Source: Pseudomonas putida (lineage in GTDB: Bacteria > Pseudomonadota > Gammaproteobacteria > Pseudomonadales > Pseudomonadaceae). From it: DNA of 42,075 bases. The notes beneath the pieces are model-generated. The model worked only from the letters and a program-made list of their open reading frames with translations, ran no database searches and had not been told where the DNA came from. Positions within the stretch are counted from its first letter, which is position 1; every line of letters begins with the position of its first letter. Shown in pieces: positions 14,607 to 23,249 of this stretch. Where the stretch lies: contig NZ_JANHKS010000047.1 in assembly GCF_028682175.1 (NCBI RefSeq), positions 1-42,075 of the forward strand, given 5' to 3'. A program made the position numbers and the translations under genes.

Positions 14607-17024
14607 ATGAGCGACCAGCAAAGCGACTCGAACCACGCCTCAGACGACGTCGATCACGAGCACGAAATTCTTCATTCGGACAGCAAAAGCCTCGCCCTGC
14701 CCGGCCAGAATCTGCCGGACCAGGTGTACATCATCCCGATTCACAACCGCCCCTTCTTCCCGGCCCAGGTCCTGCCCGTCATCGTCAATGAAGAGCCCTG
14801 GGCTGAGACTCTGGAGCTGGTGAGCAAATCCGATCACCACTCCCTTGCGCTGTTCTTCATGGACACGCCGCCAGAAGACCCGCGCCACTTCGACACCAAG
14901 GCACTCCCCGAGTACGGCACCCTGGTGAAGGTGCACCACGCCAGCCGCGAGAACGGCAAGCTGCAGTTCGTCGCCCAGGGCCTGAGCCGCGTGCGCATCA
15001 AGACCTGGCTCAAGCACCATCGCCCGCCATTCCTGGTGGAAGTCGAATACCCGCACCAGCCCAACGAGCCCACCGATGAGGTGAAGGCCTACGGCATGGC
15101 GCTGATCAACGCGATCAAGGAGCTGCTGCCGCTCAACCCGCTGTACAGCGAAGAGCTGAAGAACTACCTCAACCGCTTCAGCCCCAATGATCCTTCGCCG
15201 CTGACCGACTTCGCCGCCGCCCTCACCTCCGCCACCGGCGTTGAGCTGCAGGAAGTGCTCGATTGCGTCCCCGTGCTCAAGCGCATGGAAAAAGTCTTGC
15301 CGATGCTGCGCAAGGAAGTCGAAGTCGCGCGGCTGCAAAAAGAGATTTCTGCCGAAGTAAACCGCAAGATCGGCGAACATCAGCGCGAATTCTTCCTCAA
15401 GGAACAGCTCAAGGTCATCCAGCAGGAGCTGGGCCTGACCAAGGACGACCGCAGCGCCGACATCGAACAGTTCGAAGAACGCCTGGCAGGCAAGACCCTG
15501 CCGCCCCAGGCGCGCAAACGCATCGATGAGGAGATCAACAAGCTCTCGGTGCTGGAAACCGGCTCGCCGGAATACGCCGTCACCCGCAACTATCTGGACT
15601 GGGCCAGCTCAGTGCCGTGGGGCGTCTACGGCGAAGACAAGCTGGACCTCAAACACGCGCGCAAGGTGCTCGACCAGCACCACGCAGGCCTTGATGACAT
15701 CAAGAGCCGCATTCTCGAATTCCTCGCGGTGGGCGCCTACAAGGGCGAGATCGCCGGTTCCATCGTGCTGCTGGTGGGCCCGCCCGGTGTGGGCAAGACC
15801 AGCGTCGGCAAGTCCATCGCCGAATCCCTTGGTCGTCCGTTCTATCGGTTCAGCGTCGGCGGCATGCGCGACGAAGCTGAAATCAAGGGCCACCGTCGCA
15901 CCTACATCGGCGCCCAGCCGGGCAAGCTGGTGCAGGCGTTGAAGGACATGGAAGTGATGAACCCGGTCATCATGCTCGACGAGATCGACAAGATGGGCCA
16001 GAGCTACCAGGGCGACCCGGCCTCGGCGCTGCTGGAAACGCTGGATCCGGAGCAGAACGTCGAATTCCTCGACCACTACCTGGACCTGCGCCTGGATCTG
16101 TCCAAAGTGCTGTTCGTCTGCACCGCCAACACCCTGGATTCGATTCCCGGCCCGTTGCTGGACCGCATGGAAGTGATTCGCCTGTCCGGTTACATCACCG
16201 AAGAAAAACTGGCCATCGCCAAGCGCCACCTGTGGCCCAAGCAGCTGGAAAAGGCCGGTGTGTCCAAGTCCAGCCTGACCATCAGCGACAGCGCCCTGCG
16301 GGCAGTGATCGACGGCTATGCCCGTGAAGCCGGGGTGCGTCAACTGGAGAAACAGCTGGGCAAACTGGTGCGCAAGGCCGTAGTCAAGCTGCTGGACAAC
16401 CCGGACACCGTGGTCAAGATCGGGCCGAAAGACCTCGAAGCCTCCCTGGGCATGGCAGTGTTCCGCAACGAGCAGGTGCTGTCCGGCACCGGCGTGATTA
16501 CTGGCCTGGCCTGGACCAGCATGGGCGGCGCCACCTTGCCGATCGAGGCCACGCGCATCCACACCCACAACCGTGGTTTCAAGCTGACGGGGCAACTGGG
16601 GGATGTGATGAAGGAGTCTGCGGAAATCGCCTACAGCTACGTCAGCTCCAATCTGGCCAAGTTTGGCGGCGACAAGGGTTTCTTCGATGAGGCCTTCGTT
16701 CACCTGCACGTGCCTGAAGGGGCCACGCCAAAAGACGGCCCTAGCGCCGGCGTGACCATGGCAAGCGCGCTGCTTTCCCTGGCGCGCAACCAGGCGCCGA
16801 AGAAAGGCGTGGCCATGACTGGCGAGCTGACCCTGACCGGGCATGTCCTGCCGATTGGCGGCGTGCGCGAGAAGGTCATCGCGGCGCGGCGGCAGAAGAT
16901 CTTCGAACTGATCCTGCCGGAAGCCAACCGCGGCAACTTCGAAGAACTGCCGGACTACCTCAAGGAAGGCATCACCGTGCACTTCGCCAAGCGTTTTTCG
17001 GATGTTTCGAAGGTGTTGTTCTAA
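14607..17024 (+). CDS. asrA: Lon-family ATP-dependent protease, AsrA type
   Basis: An 805-residue second Lon protease. Order: acidic N-terminal extension (~1-35); LON substrate-binding domain (~38-235); coiled helical region (~240-340, 'KIGEHQREFFLKEQLKVIQ'); AAA+ module with Walker A GPPGVGKT (391-398) and 'VIMLDEIDKM' Walker B; and the proteolytic domain with catalytic Ser713 (GPSAG) and Lys756 (GGVREK). The acidic N-terminus and synteny with icp and znuD match P. aeruginosa PA0779 AsrA, a heat-shock-controlled protease that contributes to the aminoglycoside stress response. The near-perfect sigma-32 promoter upstream fits that. It is not the housekeeping lon, which normally lies next to clpX and hupB. 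Confidence 0.9.
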   Translation: MSDQQSDSNHASDDVDHEHEILHSDSKSLALPGQNLPDQVYIIPIHNRPFFPAQVLPVIVNEEPWAETLELVSKSDHHSLALFFMDTPPEDPRHFDTKALPEYGTLVKVHHASRENGKLQFVAQGLSRVRIKTWLKHHRPPFLVEVEYPHQPNEPTDEVKAYGMALINAIKELLPLNPLYSEELKNYLNRFSPNDPSPLTDFAAALTSATGVELQEVLDCVPVLKRMEKVLPMLRKEVEVARLQKEISAEVNRKIGEHQREFFLKEQLKVIQQELGLTKDDRSADIEQFEERLAGKTLPPQARKRIDEEINKLSVLETGSPEYAVTRNYLDWASSVPWGVYGEDKLDLKHARKVLDQHHAGLDDIKSRILEFLAVGAYKGEIAGSIVLLVGPPGVGKTSVGKSIAESLGRPFYRFSVGGMRDEAEIKGHRRTYIGAQPGKLVQALKDMEVMNPVIMLDEIDKMGQSYQGDPASALLETLDPEQNVEFLDHYLDLRLDLSKVLFVCTANTLDSIPGPLLDRMEVIRLSGYITEEKLAIAKRHLWPKQLEKAGVSKSSLTISDSALRAVIDGYAREAGVRQLEKQLGKLVRKAVVKLLDNPDTVVKIGPKDLEASLGMAVFRNEQVLSGTGVITGLAWTSMGGATLPIEATRIHTHNRGFKLTGQLGDVMKESAEIAYSYVSSNLAKFGGDKGFFDEAFVHLHVPEGATPKDGPSAGVTMASALLSLARNQAPKKGVAMTGELTLTGHVLPIGGVREKVIAARRQKIFELILPEANRGNFEELPDYLKEGITVHFAKRFSDVSKVLF

Positions 17025-17053
17025 AAACGCAGCTCTTGCAGGCAAACGCTAAA

Positions 17054-17146
17054 CCTGTAGGAGTGAGCTTGCTCGCGATTGCGGTGGGTCAGCCCCATCT
17101 ACACTGACTGACCCACCGTCATCGCGAGCAAGCTCACTCCTACAGG
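17054..17146. repeat. REPIN, family B
   Basis: CCTGTAGGAGTGAGCTTGCT is inverted to AGCAAGCTCACTCCTACAGG. The interior GCGGTGGGTCAG...CTGACCCACCG also pairs. It lies between asrA and icp. Confidence 0.9.
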
Positions 17147-17223
17147 GTTTCAGCGTTTTCCAGGTTTCAGCGTTTCAGTCTTCAGTTATGCTCCGACCCA
17201 AGTAGCCCACGTCCGGAGCCTCC

Positions 17224-17616
17224 ATGTCCCCTGCCCGTCTGCTCGTCCCGTTCAGCCTCGCCCTGCTGGCCGCCTGTGCCCAGCAACCGAAACAGATCGT
17301 GTCCCTGGAAGATCAGAAAGACTGCCCCATCACCCTCAAGACCGGCCAGACCCTGATGCTCATGCTGCCGAGCAACCCCACCACCGGGCACCGCTGGCTG
17401 ATGCAGAACCCTGCGCCCTCGATCCTCAACGCCATGGGGCCGGAAGTGTTCAACAGCCCGCAGGACATCGGCATGGTCGGCACATCCGGGCAGTCGGTGT
17501 GGCGCTACAAGGCCGCCAGTGCAGGCACGGGGCATCTGATGATGGTCTATCAACAACCCTGGGCACCGGAGGTCCGCCCCGAGCGCACGTTCGATTGCGC
17601 GATCACGGTCAACTGA
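17224..17616 (+). CDS. icp: Chagasin-like cysteine peptidase inhibitor lipoprotein
   Basis: A 130-residue lipoprotein with lipobox LAAC (Cys18) and a chagasin/ICP immunoglobulin-like domain. It has the three inhibitor loops: NPTTG-hRW ('SNPTTGHRWLM', ~51-61), a G-x-G loop ('SAGTGHLMMVY'), and a C-terminal 'QQPWAPEVRPE' in place of the usual RPW loop. It would inhibit papain-type proteases at the cell envelope. The P. aeruginosa counterpart (PA0778) is annotated as such an inhibitor. No cysteine protease gene is nearby, so the target could be an external protease or one encoded elsewhere. Two Cys residues (34 and 125) could form a disulfide. Confidence 0.85.
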   Translation: MSPARLLVPFSLALLAACAQQPKQIVSLEDQKDCPITLKTGQTLMLMLPSNPTTGHRWLMQNPAPSILNAMGPEVFNSPQDIGMVGTSGQSVWRYKAASAGTGHLMMVYQQPWAPEVRPERTFDCAITVN

Positions 17617-17708
17617 GTGGCAAACGCCCGAACGATGAGATGAGGTTTCAGCATCGCGGCACATTTGGCTAAAATGCCGCACTTTTCGCCTCATCCTTCG
17701 GAATCGCC

Positions 17709-18452
17709 GTGAGCCAAGAACCCGACCGCATATTCGCCCAGCCGCTGGGCCAGGTGCCTGACTTCGCCTTCAACGAGGACGTGGTGCGGGTGTTCCCGGA
17801 CATGATCAAGCGTTCGGTGCCCGGTTACCCGACCATCGTCGAGAACCTTGGCGTGCTCGCGGCGCAGTTCGCCCAGCCCCACAGCGTGCTCTACGACCTG
17901 GGCAGTTCCCTGGGCGCGGTGACCCAGGCCCTGCGCCGCCACGTGCGCACCGACGATTGCCGGGTGATCGCCATCGACAATTCTGCGGCCATGGTCGAGC
18001 GCTGCCGCGAGTACCTCAATGCACAGGATTCGATGTTCCAGGAACTGCTGCCGGTGGACGTCATCGAGGGCGACATTCTCGCCCTCGAATTCCAGCCTGC
18101 TTCGGTGGTGGCCCTGAACTTCACCCTGCAGTTCATCGCTCCTGAACAACGCCTGGCCTTGCTGACGCGCATTCGTCAGTCGCTGCTGCCCGGCGGTGCA
18201 TTGATCCTCTCGGAGAAGCTGCGTTTCGACGACAACGAAGAACACGCCCTGCTCACCGACCTGCACGTAGCCTTCAAGCGCGCAAACGGCTACAGCGAGC
18301 TGGAGATTGCCCAGAAGCGCAGCGCCATCGAAAACGTGATGAAACCCGACAGCCTCGAACAGCATCGCGAACGCCTGCTGGCCGCAGGTTTCAGTAAAGT
18401 CGTGCCCTGGTTCCAGTGCCTCAATTTCGCCTCTCTGATTGCCCTGCCATGA
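17709..18452 (+). CDS. cmoA: Carboxy-S-adenosylmethionine synthase
   Basis: A 247-residue class I methyltransferase-fold enzyme that converts S-adenosylmethionine and prephenate to carboxy-SAM, the donor used by CmoB. SAM-fold landmarks are 'VLYDLGSSLGAVTQAL' (~61-76) and 'VIAIDNSAAMVERC' (~87-100). The full length matches CmoA. It starts at GTG 17709, because the conserved N-terminus 'SQEPDRIFAQP' begins there. A -10-like TAAAAT lies at 17670-17675. The stop overlaps the cmoB start (ATGA), forming a two-gene operon for wobble uridine 34 modification (cmo5U) of tRNAs. Confidence 0.95.
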   Translation: MSQEPDRIFAQPLGQVPDFAFNEDVVRVFPDMIKRSVPGYPTIVENLGVLAAQFAQPHSVLYDLGSSLGAVTQALRRHVRTDDCRVIAIDNSAAMVERCREYLNAQDSMFQELLPVDVIEGDILALEFQPASVVALNFTLQFIAPEQRLALLTRIRQSLLPGGALILSEKLRFDDNEEHALLTDLHVAFKRANGYSELEIAQKRSAIENVMKPDSLEQHRERLLAAGFSKVVPWFQCLNFASLIALP

Positions 18453-19408
18453 TTGATCTCGCCCCACTGGTCCGCCGCCTGGCGGGCACTCCGCTGTCCA
18501 ACTGGGCCCAAGGCCTGCAAGCGCAACTCGACGCCAAGATGGAAAAAGGCCATGGCGATCTGGAGCGCTGGCAAGGCGCGCTGAACGCCCTGCCCGCACT
18601 GACGCCGAGCCGGGTCGAACTCAAGGATGCGTTCATCCTCGACACCGACTGCGACGACGCCACCCGCGAACAGACCCGTGCCGCGCTCATGGGCCTGTCG
18701 CCCTGGCGCAAGGGGCCGTTCGATGTGTTTGGCGTGCATGTCGATACCGAATGGCGCTCGGACTGGAAATGGTCGCGGGTCGCGCCCCATCTGGATCTGG
18801 TGGGCAAGCGCGTGCTGGACGTGGGGTGCGGCAACGGCTACTACCAGTGGCGCATGCTGGGCGCCGGTGCCGACAGCGTGATCGGTGTCGATCCGAACTG
18901 GCTGTTCTTCTGCCAGTTCCAGGCCATGCAGCGCTACCTGCCCGACCTGCCCGCTTGGCACCTGCCGTTCGCGCTGGAAGACCTGCCTGCTCGGCTTGAA
19001 GGGTTCGACACGGTGTTTTCCATGGGCGTGCTGTACCACCGCAAGTCGCCGATCGATCACTTGCTGGCGTTGAAGGATTGCCTGGTCAAGGGCGGTGAAC
19101 TGGTGCTGGAAACCATGGTCGTCGAAGGCGACGTGCACCAGGTGCTGGTGCCAGAGGACCGCTACTCGCAGATGCGCAACGTCTGGTTCCTGCCGTCGGT
19201 GCCTGCGCTGGAATTGTGGTTGCGCCGGGCGGGGTTCGTCGATGTGCGCTGCGTGGATGTCAGCACTACCACGGTCGAAGAACAGCGCAGTACCGAATGG
19301 ATGAAGTATCAGTCGCTCGACGACTTCCTCGACCCGAACGACCACAGCAAGACCGTGGAAGGCCTGCCTGCGCCGCGCAGAGCGGTGATCGTCGGGCGCA
19401 AGGCCTAA
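18449..19408 (+). CDS. cmoB: tRNA U34 carboxymethyltransferase
   Basis: A 319-residue enzyme that transfers the carboxymethyl group of carboxy-SAM to 5-hydroxyuridine at tRNA position 34. The SAM-fold motif is 'VLDVGCGNGYYQWRML', and 'SMGVLYHRKSPIDHL' and the C-terminal 'RRAVIVGRKA' are typical of the family. The ATG at 18449 is chosen because it overlaps the cmoA stop and starts at the conserved 'MIDLAPLVRRL'. An in-frame ATG at 18416 lies inside cmoA and is unlikely. Confidence 0.95.
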   Translation: MIDLAPLVRRLAGTPLSNWAQGLQAQLDAKMEKGHGDLERWQGALNALPALTPSRVELKDAFILDTDCDDATREQTRAALMGLSPWRKGPFDVFGVHVDTEWRSDWKWSRVAPHLDLVGKRVLDVGCGNGYYQWRMLGAGADSVIGVDPNWLFFCQFQAMQRYLPDLPAWHLPFALEDLPARLEGFDTVFSMGVLYHRKSPIDHLLALKDCLVKGGELVLETMVVEGDVHQVLVPEDRYSQMRNVWFLPSVPALELWLRRAGFVDVRCVDVSTTTVEEQRSTEWMKYQSLDDFLDPNDHSKTVEGLPAPRRAVIVGRKA

Positions 19409-19433
19409 TTCCAGACATGCGCCACACCGCTCC

Positions 19434-19526
19434 CCTGTAGGAGTGAGCTTGCTCGCGATGCGGTGTGTCAGACGACGTCTCCATATTTGACACACCGCTG
19501 ATCGCGAGCAAGCTCACTCCTACAGG
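19434..19526. repeat. REPIN, family B
   Basis: CCTGTAGGAGTGAGCTTGCT is inverted to AGCAAGCTCACTCCTACAGG with interior arms GCGGTGTGTCAG and TTGACACACCGC. It sits between the converging cmoB and pdxJ genes. Confidence 0.9.
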
Positions 19527-19538
19527 TCTTTCGGTGGA

Positions 19539-20285
19539 TCAAGCCTTGCTGGCAGCCGCCAGAATCAACCCCTTCATCTCCGACACCGCCGACTTGAAGC
19601 CCACGAACAGCGCATGGGCTACCAGGGCGTGGCCGATGTTCAGTTCGTTGATGCCCTTGATCGCCGCCACCGCTTCGACGTTGTGGTAATGCAGGCCGTG
19701 GCCGGCGTTGACGATCAGTCCCTGCTTCAAGCCAAAGGCCACGCCGTCAGCGATGCGCTTGAGTTCCTCGGCCACCTCGGTCGGGGTCTCGGCGTCGGCG
19801 TAGCGCCCGGTGTGCAACTCGATGGCCGGTGCACCGACCCGCGCCGAGGCCTCGATCTGGCGCTCGTCGGCGTCGATGAACAGCGACACTTCGCTGCCGA
19901 TGGCCGACAGACGCTCAACCGCGGCCTTGATCCGCGCTTCCTGGCCTGCGACGTCCAGGCCGCCTTCGGTGGTCAGTTCCTGACGGGTTTCCGGCACCAG
20001 GCAAATGTGCGCCGGACGAATACGCTCGGCGAACGCCATCATCTCTTCGGTCACACCCATTTCGAAGTTCATGCGCGTCTGCAGCACGTCTTTGAGCAGC
20101 AGCACATCGCGCTCCTGAATGTGACGACGGTCCTCACGCAGGTGCACGGTGATGCCATCGGCCCCGGCTTCTTCGGCGTCCAGTGCCGCCTTGACCGGAT
20201 CGGGATAACGGGTACCACGGGCCTGACGCAGAGTGGCGACGTGGTCGATGTTCACGCCGAGCAGGATGCGGGTGCTGTGGGTCAC
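19539..20285 (-). CDS. pdxJ: Pyridoxine 5'-phosphate synthase
   Basis: A 248-residue TIM-barrel enzyme that condenses 1-deoxyxylulose 5-phosphate with 3-amino-2-oxopropyl phosphate to form pyridoxine 5'-phosphate (vitamin B6). Conserved stretches are 'LGVNIDHVATLRQARGTRYPDP', 'GITVHLREDRRHI', 'NFEMGVTEEM', 'SLFIDAD' and 'VNAGHGLHYHN'. The start is GTG 20285, preceded by AGGAG at about 8 nt; upstream in-frame ATGs lack a ribosome site and conservation. It lies 58 bp after recO at the end of the rnc-era-recO-pdxJ run. Confidence 0.95.
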   Translation of the reverse strand: MTHSTRILLGVNIDHVATLRQARGTRYPDPVKAALDAEEAGADGITVHLREDRRHIQERDVLLLKDVLQTRMNFEMGVTEEMMAFAERIRPAHICLVPETRQELTTEGGLDVAGQEARIKAAVERLSAIGSEVSLFIDADERQIEASARVGAPAIELHTGRYADAETPTEVAEELKRIADGVAFGLKQGLIVNAGHGLHYHNVEAVAAIKGINELNIGHALVAHALFVGFKSAVSEMKGLILAAASKA

Positions 20286-20343
20286 TTTGTTCTCCTGAAA
20301 CTTCATCTGGACAGGCGAATCGCGCCTGCCTGGGTCTTGTTGG

Positions 20344-21033
20344 TTAGGGCTTGCGAAACAGTTCACGGCTGACCAGCGGGCGGCCACCCAGGTGCACCGC
20401 CAGGGCCTGGCGCATCAGGCGCTTGGCCGCCGACAACGCGCCCGGCGCATCCCAGTCGGCCTCGGACATGGCCAACAGTTCGGCACCCTGGAACAGGCCG
20501 GGCTGCAACAGATACACCCGTTCAAGGCCGGCGTCCACCTGGAGGCGATACATGCCGTCGCTCGAAAGCGGATCGCCGTTGACGTCCGCATCGAGGGCGA
20601 AACCGTAACCCAGGTCGTCCAGCAGACGCCACTCGAAAGATCGCAGCAAGGGTTCCAGCGCGCGCCCTTCGGCCAGGGCTGCCAGGGTCGCGGCGTAGTG
20701 TTCGAACACACCGGGGTGGGGATCTTCGGCGGGGAGCAGGCGAATCAGCAGCTCATTGAGGTACAGGCCGCTGAACAGCGCATCGCCTTCAAGCCAGGCG
20801 GCGATGCCTGCGCTCTCCATGCGTCCGACGTTCTTCAGTTCACCGCGCCCGCGAAACTCGACGTCCAGCGGCACGAACGGCCGCGCCAGCGAGCCTGCCT
20901 TGCCACGGGCGCTGCGCAGCACGGCACGCAGCCGGCCCTGAGGCGTGACGAAATCCACCAACGCGCTGTTTTCCCGGTAGGGCCGGCTGTGCAGCACGTA
21001 GGCGAGTTGGCTGGCGGGAGCGTTTGGGGACAT
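20344..21033 (-). CDS. recO: DNA repair protein RecO
   Basis: A 229-residue recombination mediator that helps load RecA on SSB-coated DNA in the RecFOR pathway. It has an N-terminal OB fold ('AYVLHSRPYRENSALVDFVT', 'GRLRAVLRSARGKAGSLA') and a helical C-terminal part with 'LFSGLYLNELLIRLLP' and 'FEWRLLDDLGYGF'. The zinc-finger Cys residues seen in some RecO proteins are absent, as in other pseudomonads. The ATG at 21033 matches the family start; in-frame starts further upstream (to 21123) would run into the REPIN. Confidence 0.93.
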   Translation of the reverse strand: MSPNAPASQLAYVLHSRPYRENSALVDFVTPQGRLRAVLRSARGKAGSLARPFVPLDVEFRGRGELKNVGRMESAGIAAWLEGDALFSGLYLNELLIRLLPAEDPHPGVFEHYAATLAALAEGRALEPLLRSFEWRLLDDLGYGFALDADVNGDPLSSDGMYRLQVDAGLERVYLLQPGLFQGAELLAMSEADWDAPGALSAAKRLMRQALAVHLGGRPLVSRELFRKP

Positions 21034-21079
21034 GCACTTCTCGATGAACGAACATGGACTCATGGTCAACTGAAACCAC

Positions 21080-21169
21080 TGTGGGAGCGAGCTTGCTCGC
21101 GAAAGCGATGTGCCAGTCAACATTGATGTTGAACGTTACACCCTCTTCGCGAGCAAGCTCGCTCCCACA
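21080..21169. repeat. REPIN, family C, inside the era-recO gap
   Basis: TGTGGGAGCGAGCTTGCTCG is inverted to CGAGCAAGCTCGCTCCCACA with a ~44-bp interior. It lies within a same-strand operon (153-bp gap), so it is transcribed and can fold in the mRNA. It may change the ratio of era to recO expression. Confidence 0.9.
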
Positions 21170-21186
21170 AGTGAAGCAACAAGTGC

Positions 21187-22089
21187 TTACAGGTCGCCGT
21201 AACCCAGCGAACGCAGGGCGCGTTCGTCGTCGGACCAGCCGCCCTTGACCTTGACCCACAGGTTGAGCATGACCTTGGAATCGAACAGCACTTCCATGTC
21301 GCGGCGGGCGTCGGAGCCGATGCGCTTGATGCGCTCGCCCTTGTCGCCAATGATGATCTTCTTCTGGCCGTCACGTTCGACGAGGATCAGCGCATGGATG
21401 TGCAGGGTCTTGCCCTGCTGCTTGAATTCTTCGATCTCGACAGTGATCTGGTACGGCAGCTCCGCACCCAGCTGGCGCATGATCTTCTCGCGCACCAGTT
21501 CGGCGGCCAGGAAGCGGCTGCTGCGGTCGGTGATCTGGTCTTCCGGGAAGAAGTGATCGTTTTCCGGCAACTGCTCGGCGATCACCTTCTCCAGCGCTTC
21601 CAGGTTGTGCCCCTGCTGCGCGGAAATCGGGATGATCTGGGCGTTGGGCAACTGCTCCTGCAACCAGGCCAGGTGCGGCATCATGTCGGCCTTGTCTTCG
21701 ATGCGGTCGGTCTTGTTCAGCGCGACGATCAGGGGGCCGGTCACATACTGCACGCGCTCCAGAACCATCTGGTCCTCGTCGGTCCACTTGGTGCGGTCCA
21801 CGACGAAGATCACCACGTCGACGTCTTTCAACGCCGCCGAAGCGGTCTTGTTCATGTACCGGTTGAGCGCCTTGTCGCTGCCCTTGTGCATGCCGGGGGT
21901 GTCGACGTAGATGGCTTGCACGTCGCCTTCGGTCTTGATGCCCAGCATGTTGTGGCGGGTGGTCTGCGGCTTGCGCGAGGTGATCGCCAGCTTCTGGCCG
22001 AGGATGTGGTTGAGCAGCGTCGACTTGCCCACGTTTGGCCGGCCAACGATGGCGACATAGCCACAGCGTGTTGCAGTTGTATCAGTCAT
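21187..22089 (-). CDS. era: GTPase Era
   Basis: A 300-residue essential GTPase that binds 16S rRNA and aids 30S subunit maturation. The G domain has G1 GRPNVGKST, 'DTPGMH' (G3) and 'NKTD' (G4). The C-terminal KH domain contains 'KKIIIGDKGERIKRIG'. The ATG at 22089 is chosen over 22095 because GGAG lies 7 nt before it. It overlaps the rnc 3' end by 8 bp, so the two are translationally coupled. Confidence 0.95.
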   Translation of the reverse strand: MTDTTATRCGYVAIVGRPNVGKSTLLNHILGQKLAITSRKPQTTRHNMLGIKTEGDVQAIYVDTPGMHKGSDKALNRYMNKTASAALKDVDVVIFVVDRTKWTDEDQMVLERVQYVTGPLIVALNKTDRIEDKADMMPHLAWLQEQLPNAQIIPISAQQGHNLEALEKVIAEQLPENDHFFPEDQITDRSSRFLAAELVREKIMRQLGAELPYQITVEIEEFKQQGKTLHIHALILVERDGQKKIIIGDKGERIKRIGSDARRDMEVLFDSKVMLNLWVKVKGGWSDDERALRSLGYGDL

Positions 22090-22771
22090 TGCCATTCTCC
22101 ACACCAAGGGCGATAAGTGCTGCGGCCGCGGCTACCTGTTCGGCAATGCGACGGCTGACACCCTGTCCCCGGCTTTTTTCATTCAGTAAGGTAACTTCGC
22201 ATTCGACGAAGAAGGTCCGGCAATGCGGCTCGCCCTGGATGTCCACCACTTCATAGCGCGGCAGTTCACAGGCGCGGGACTGCAGGAATTCCTGCAGCCG
22301 GGTTTTCGGGTCCTTGTTGGTGTCGACCAGCGTCAGGCTGTCGAACTCGCTGGCCAGCCAGGACAGCACGCGCTCGCGCGCCATTTCCATGCCCGAATCC
22401 AGGTAGATCGCACCGATCAGCGCTTCCAGGGCATCGGCCAGAATCGACTCGCGACGGAAGCCGCCGCTCTTCAATTCGCCGGAGCCCAGGCGCAGGTACT
22501 CACCCAGATCGAATCCGCGGGCCAGCAGCGCGAGGGTTTCGCCTTTCACCAGGCGGGCGCGCAAGCGCGACAACTGGCCTTCACGGGCCTGAGGGAAACG
22601 CTCGAACAGCGCTTCACCGGCCACGAAGTTGAGGATGGCATCACCGAGGAATTCCAGACGCTCGTTGTTGCGTCCGGCAAAGCTGCGGTGGGTCAAGGCC
22701 AGAACCATCAGTTCCTGGTCTTTGAAGGTATAGCCGAGCTGACGCTCCAGGCGACTCAATGACACGCTCAC
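22082..22771 (-). CDS. rnc: Ribonuclease III
   Basis: A 229-residue double-strand-specific RNase that processes rRNA precursors and structured mRNAs. The catalytic domain carries the signature 'NERLEFLGDAIL' (~36-47) and 'ESILADALEALIGAIYLD' with the metal-binding acidic residues. The dsRNA-binding domain is ~153-222 ('DPKTRLQEFLQ', 'GQGVSRRIAEQVAAAAAL'). It starts with GTG 22771, overlapping the DUF4845 stop (GTGA). Confidence 0.95.
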   Translation of the reverse strand: MSVSLSRLERQLGYTFKDQELMVLALTHRSFAGRNNERLEFLGDAILNFVAGEALFERFPQAREGQLSRLRARLVKGETLALLARGFDLGEYLRLGSGELKSGGFRRESILADALEALIGAIYLDSGMEMARERVLSWLASEFDSLTLVDTNKDPKTRLQEFLQSRACELPRYEVVDIQGEPHCRTFFVECEVTLLNEKSRGQGVSRRIAEQVAAAAALIALGVENGND

Positions 22772-23145
22772 GGTTTACCCACGCTGAATTCGTGGTCGAA
22801 CTTGACCACCAGATCGATGTTCTGGATCAGTGGCTCTCGTTGTTCGTATTTCAAATGGGCGAGGAACCTGTTGTTCTCCGTCGTCACTGTTAACGCCTTG
22901 TTCAAATCCAAATCCCGAATGTTATTGACCTGCATGCCTTTGGCCACATAGTCATGGAAATCACTGCTGCTGTTGATCTCCGCGGCGTTGTCGGTGCCGG
23001 CGGCTTCGATGATTTTCTTCATCGACATGTAATCGAGGTAATGCGGCACTACCTTGGCTGCGGTACTTGCTGCAAATGCAAGGACGGCCAGCAAAACCAG
23101 CCACCCAATGAACGACAAGCCTTTTTGCGAACCGGCAGATGTCAT
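22768..23145 (-). CDS. DUF4845 single-span membrane protein
   Basis: A 125-residue protein with one N-terminal transmembrane helix (~15-33, pilin-like 'GLSFIGWLVLLAVLAFAAST') and a periplasmic domain ('VPHYLDYMSMKKIIEAAG', 'LKYEQREPLIQNIDLVVKF'). The family sits between lepB and rnc in many pseudomonads and resembles minor pilins or type II pseudopilins at the N-terminus; function unknown. The ATG at 23145 has GAGG 7 nt upstream. Its stop overlaps the rnc GTG start. Confidence 0.85.
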   Translation of the reverse strand: MTSAGSQKGLSFIGWLVLLAVLAFAASTAAKVVPHYLDYMSMKKIIEAAGTDNAAEINSSSDFHDYVAKGMQVNNIRDLDLNKALTVTTENNRFLAHLKYEQREPLIQNIDLVVKFDHEFSVGKP

Positions 23146-23220
23146 GTGTGCCCTCAAGAATAGTCTGTCCCTGCGGCATGCAGGGCAAACCCCGCAAGCT
23201 TAGACCGCTGAAATGACATA

Positions 23221-23243
23221 CGGCGCTGTGTCACACAGCGCCG
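23221..23243 (-). other. Strong hairpin between lepB and DUF4845-rnc
   Basis: CGGCGCTGTG and CACAGCGCCG form a perfect 10-bp stem with a 3-nt loop, 7 bp after the lepB stop on the leftward transcript. No U-tract follows. It may be an mRNA 3' stabiliser or a processing site upstream of rnc. Confidence 0.7.
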
Positions 23244-23249
23244 CAGCGG

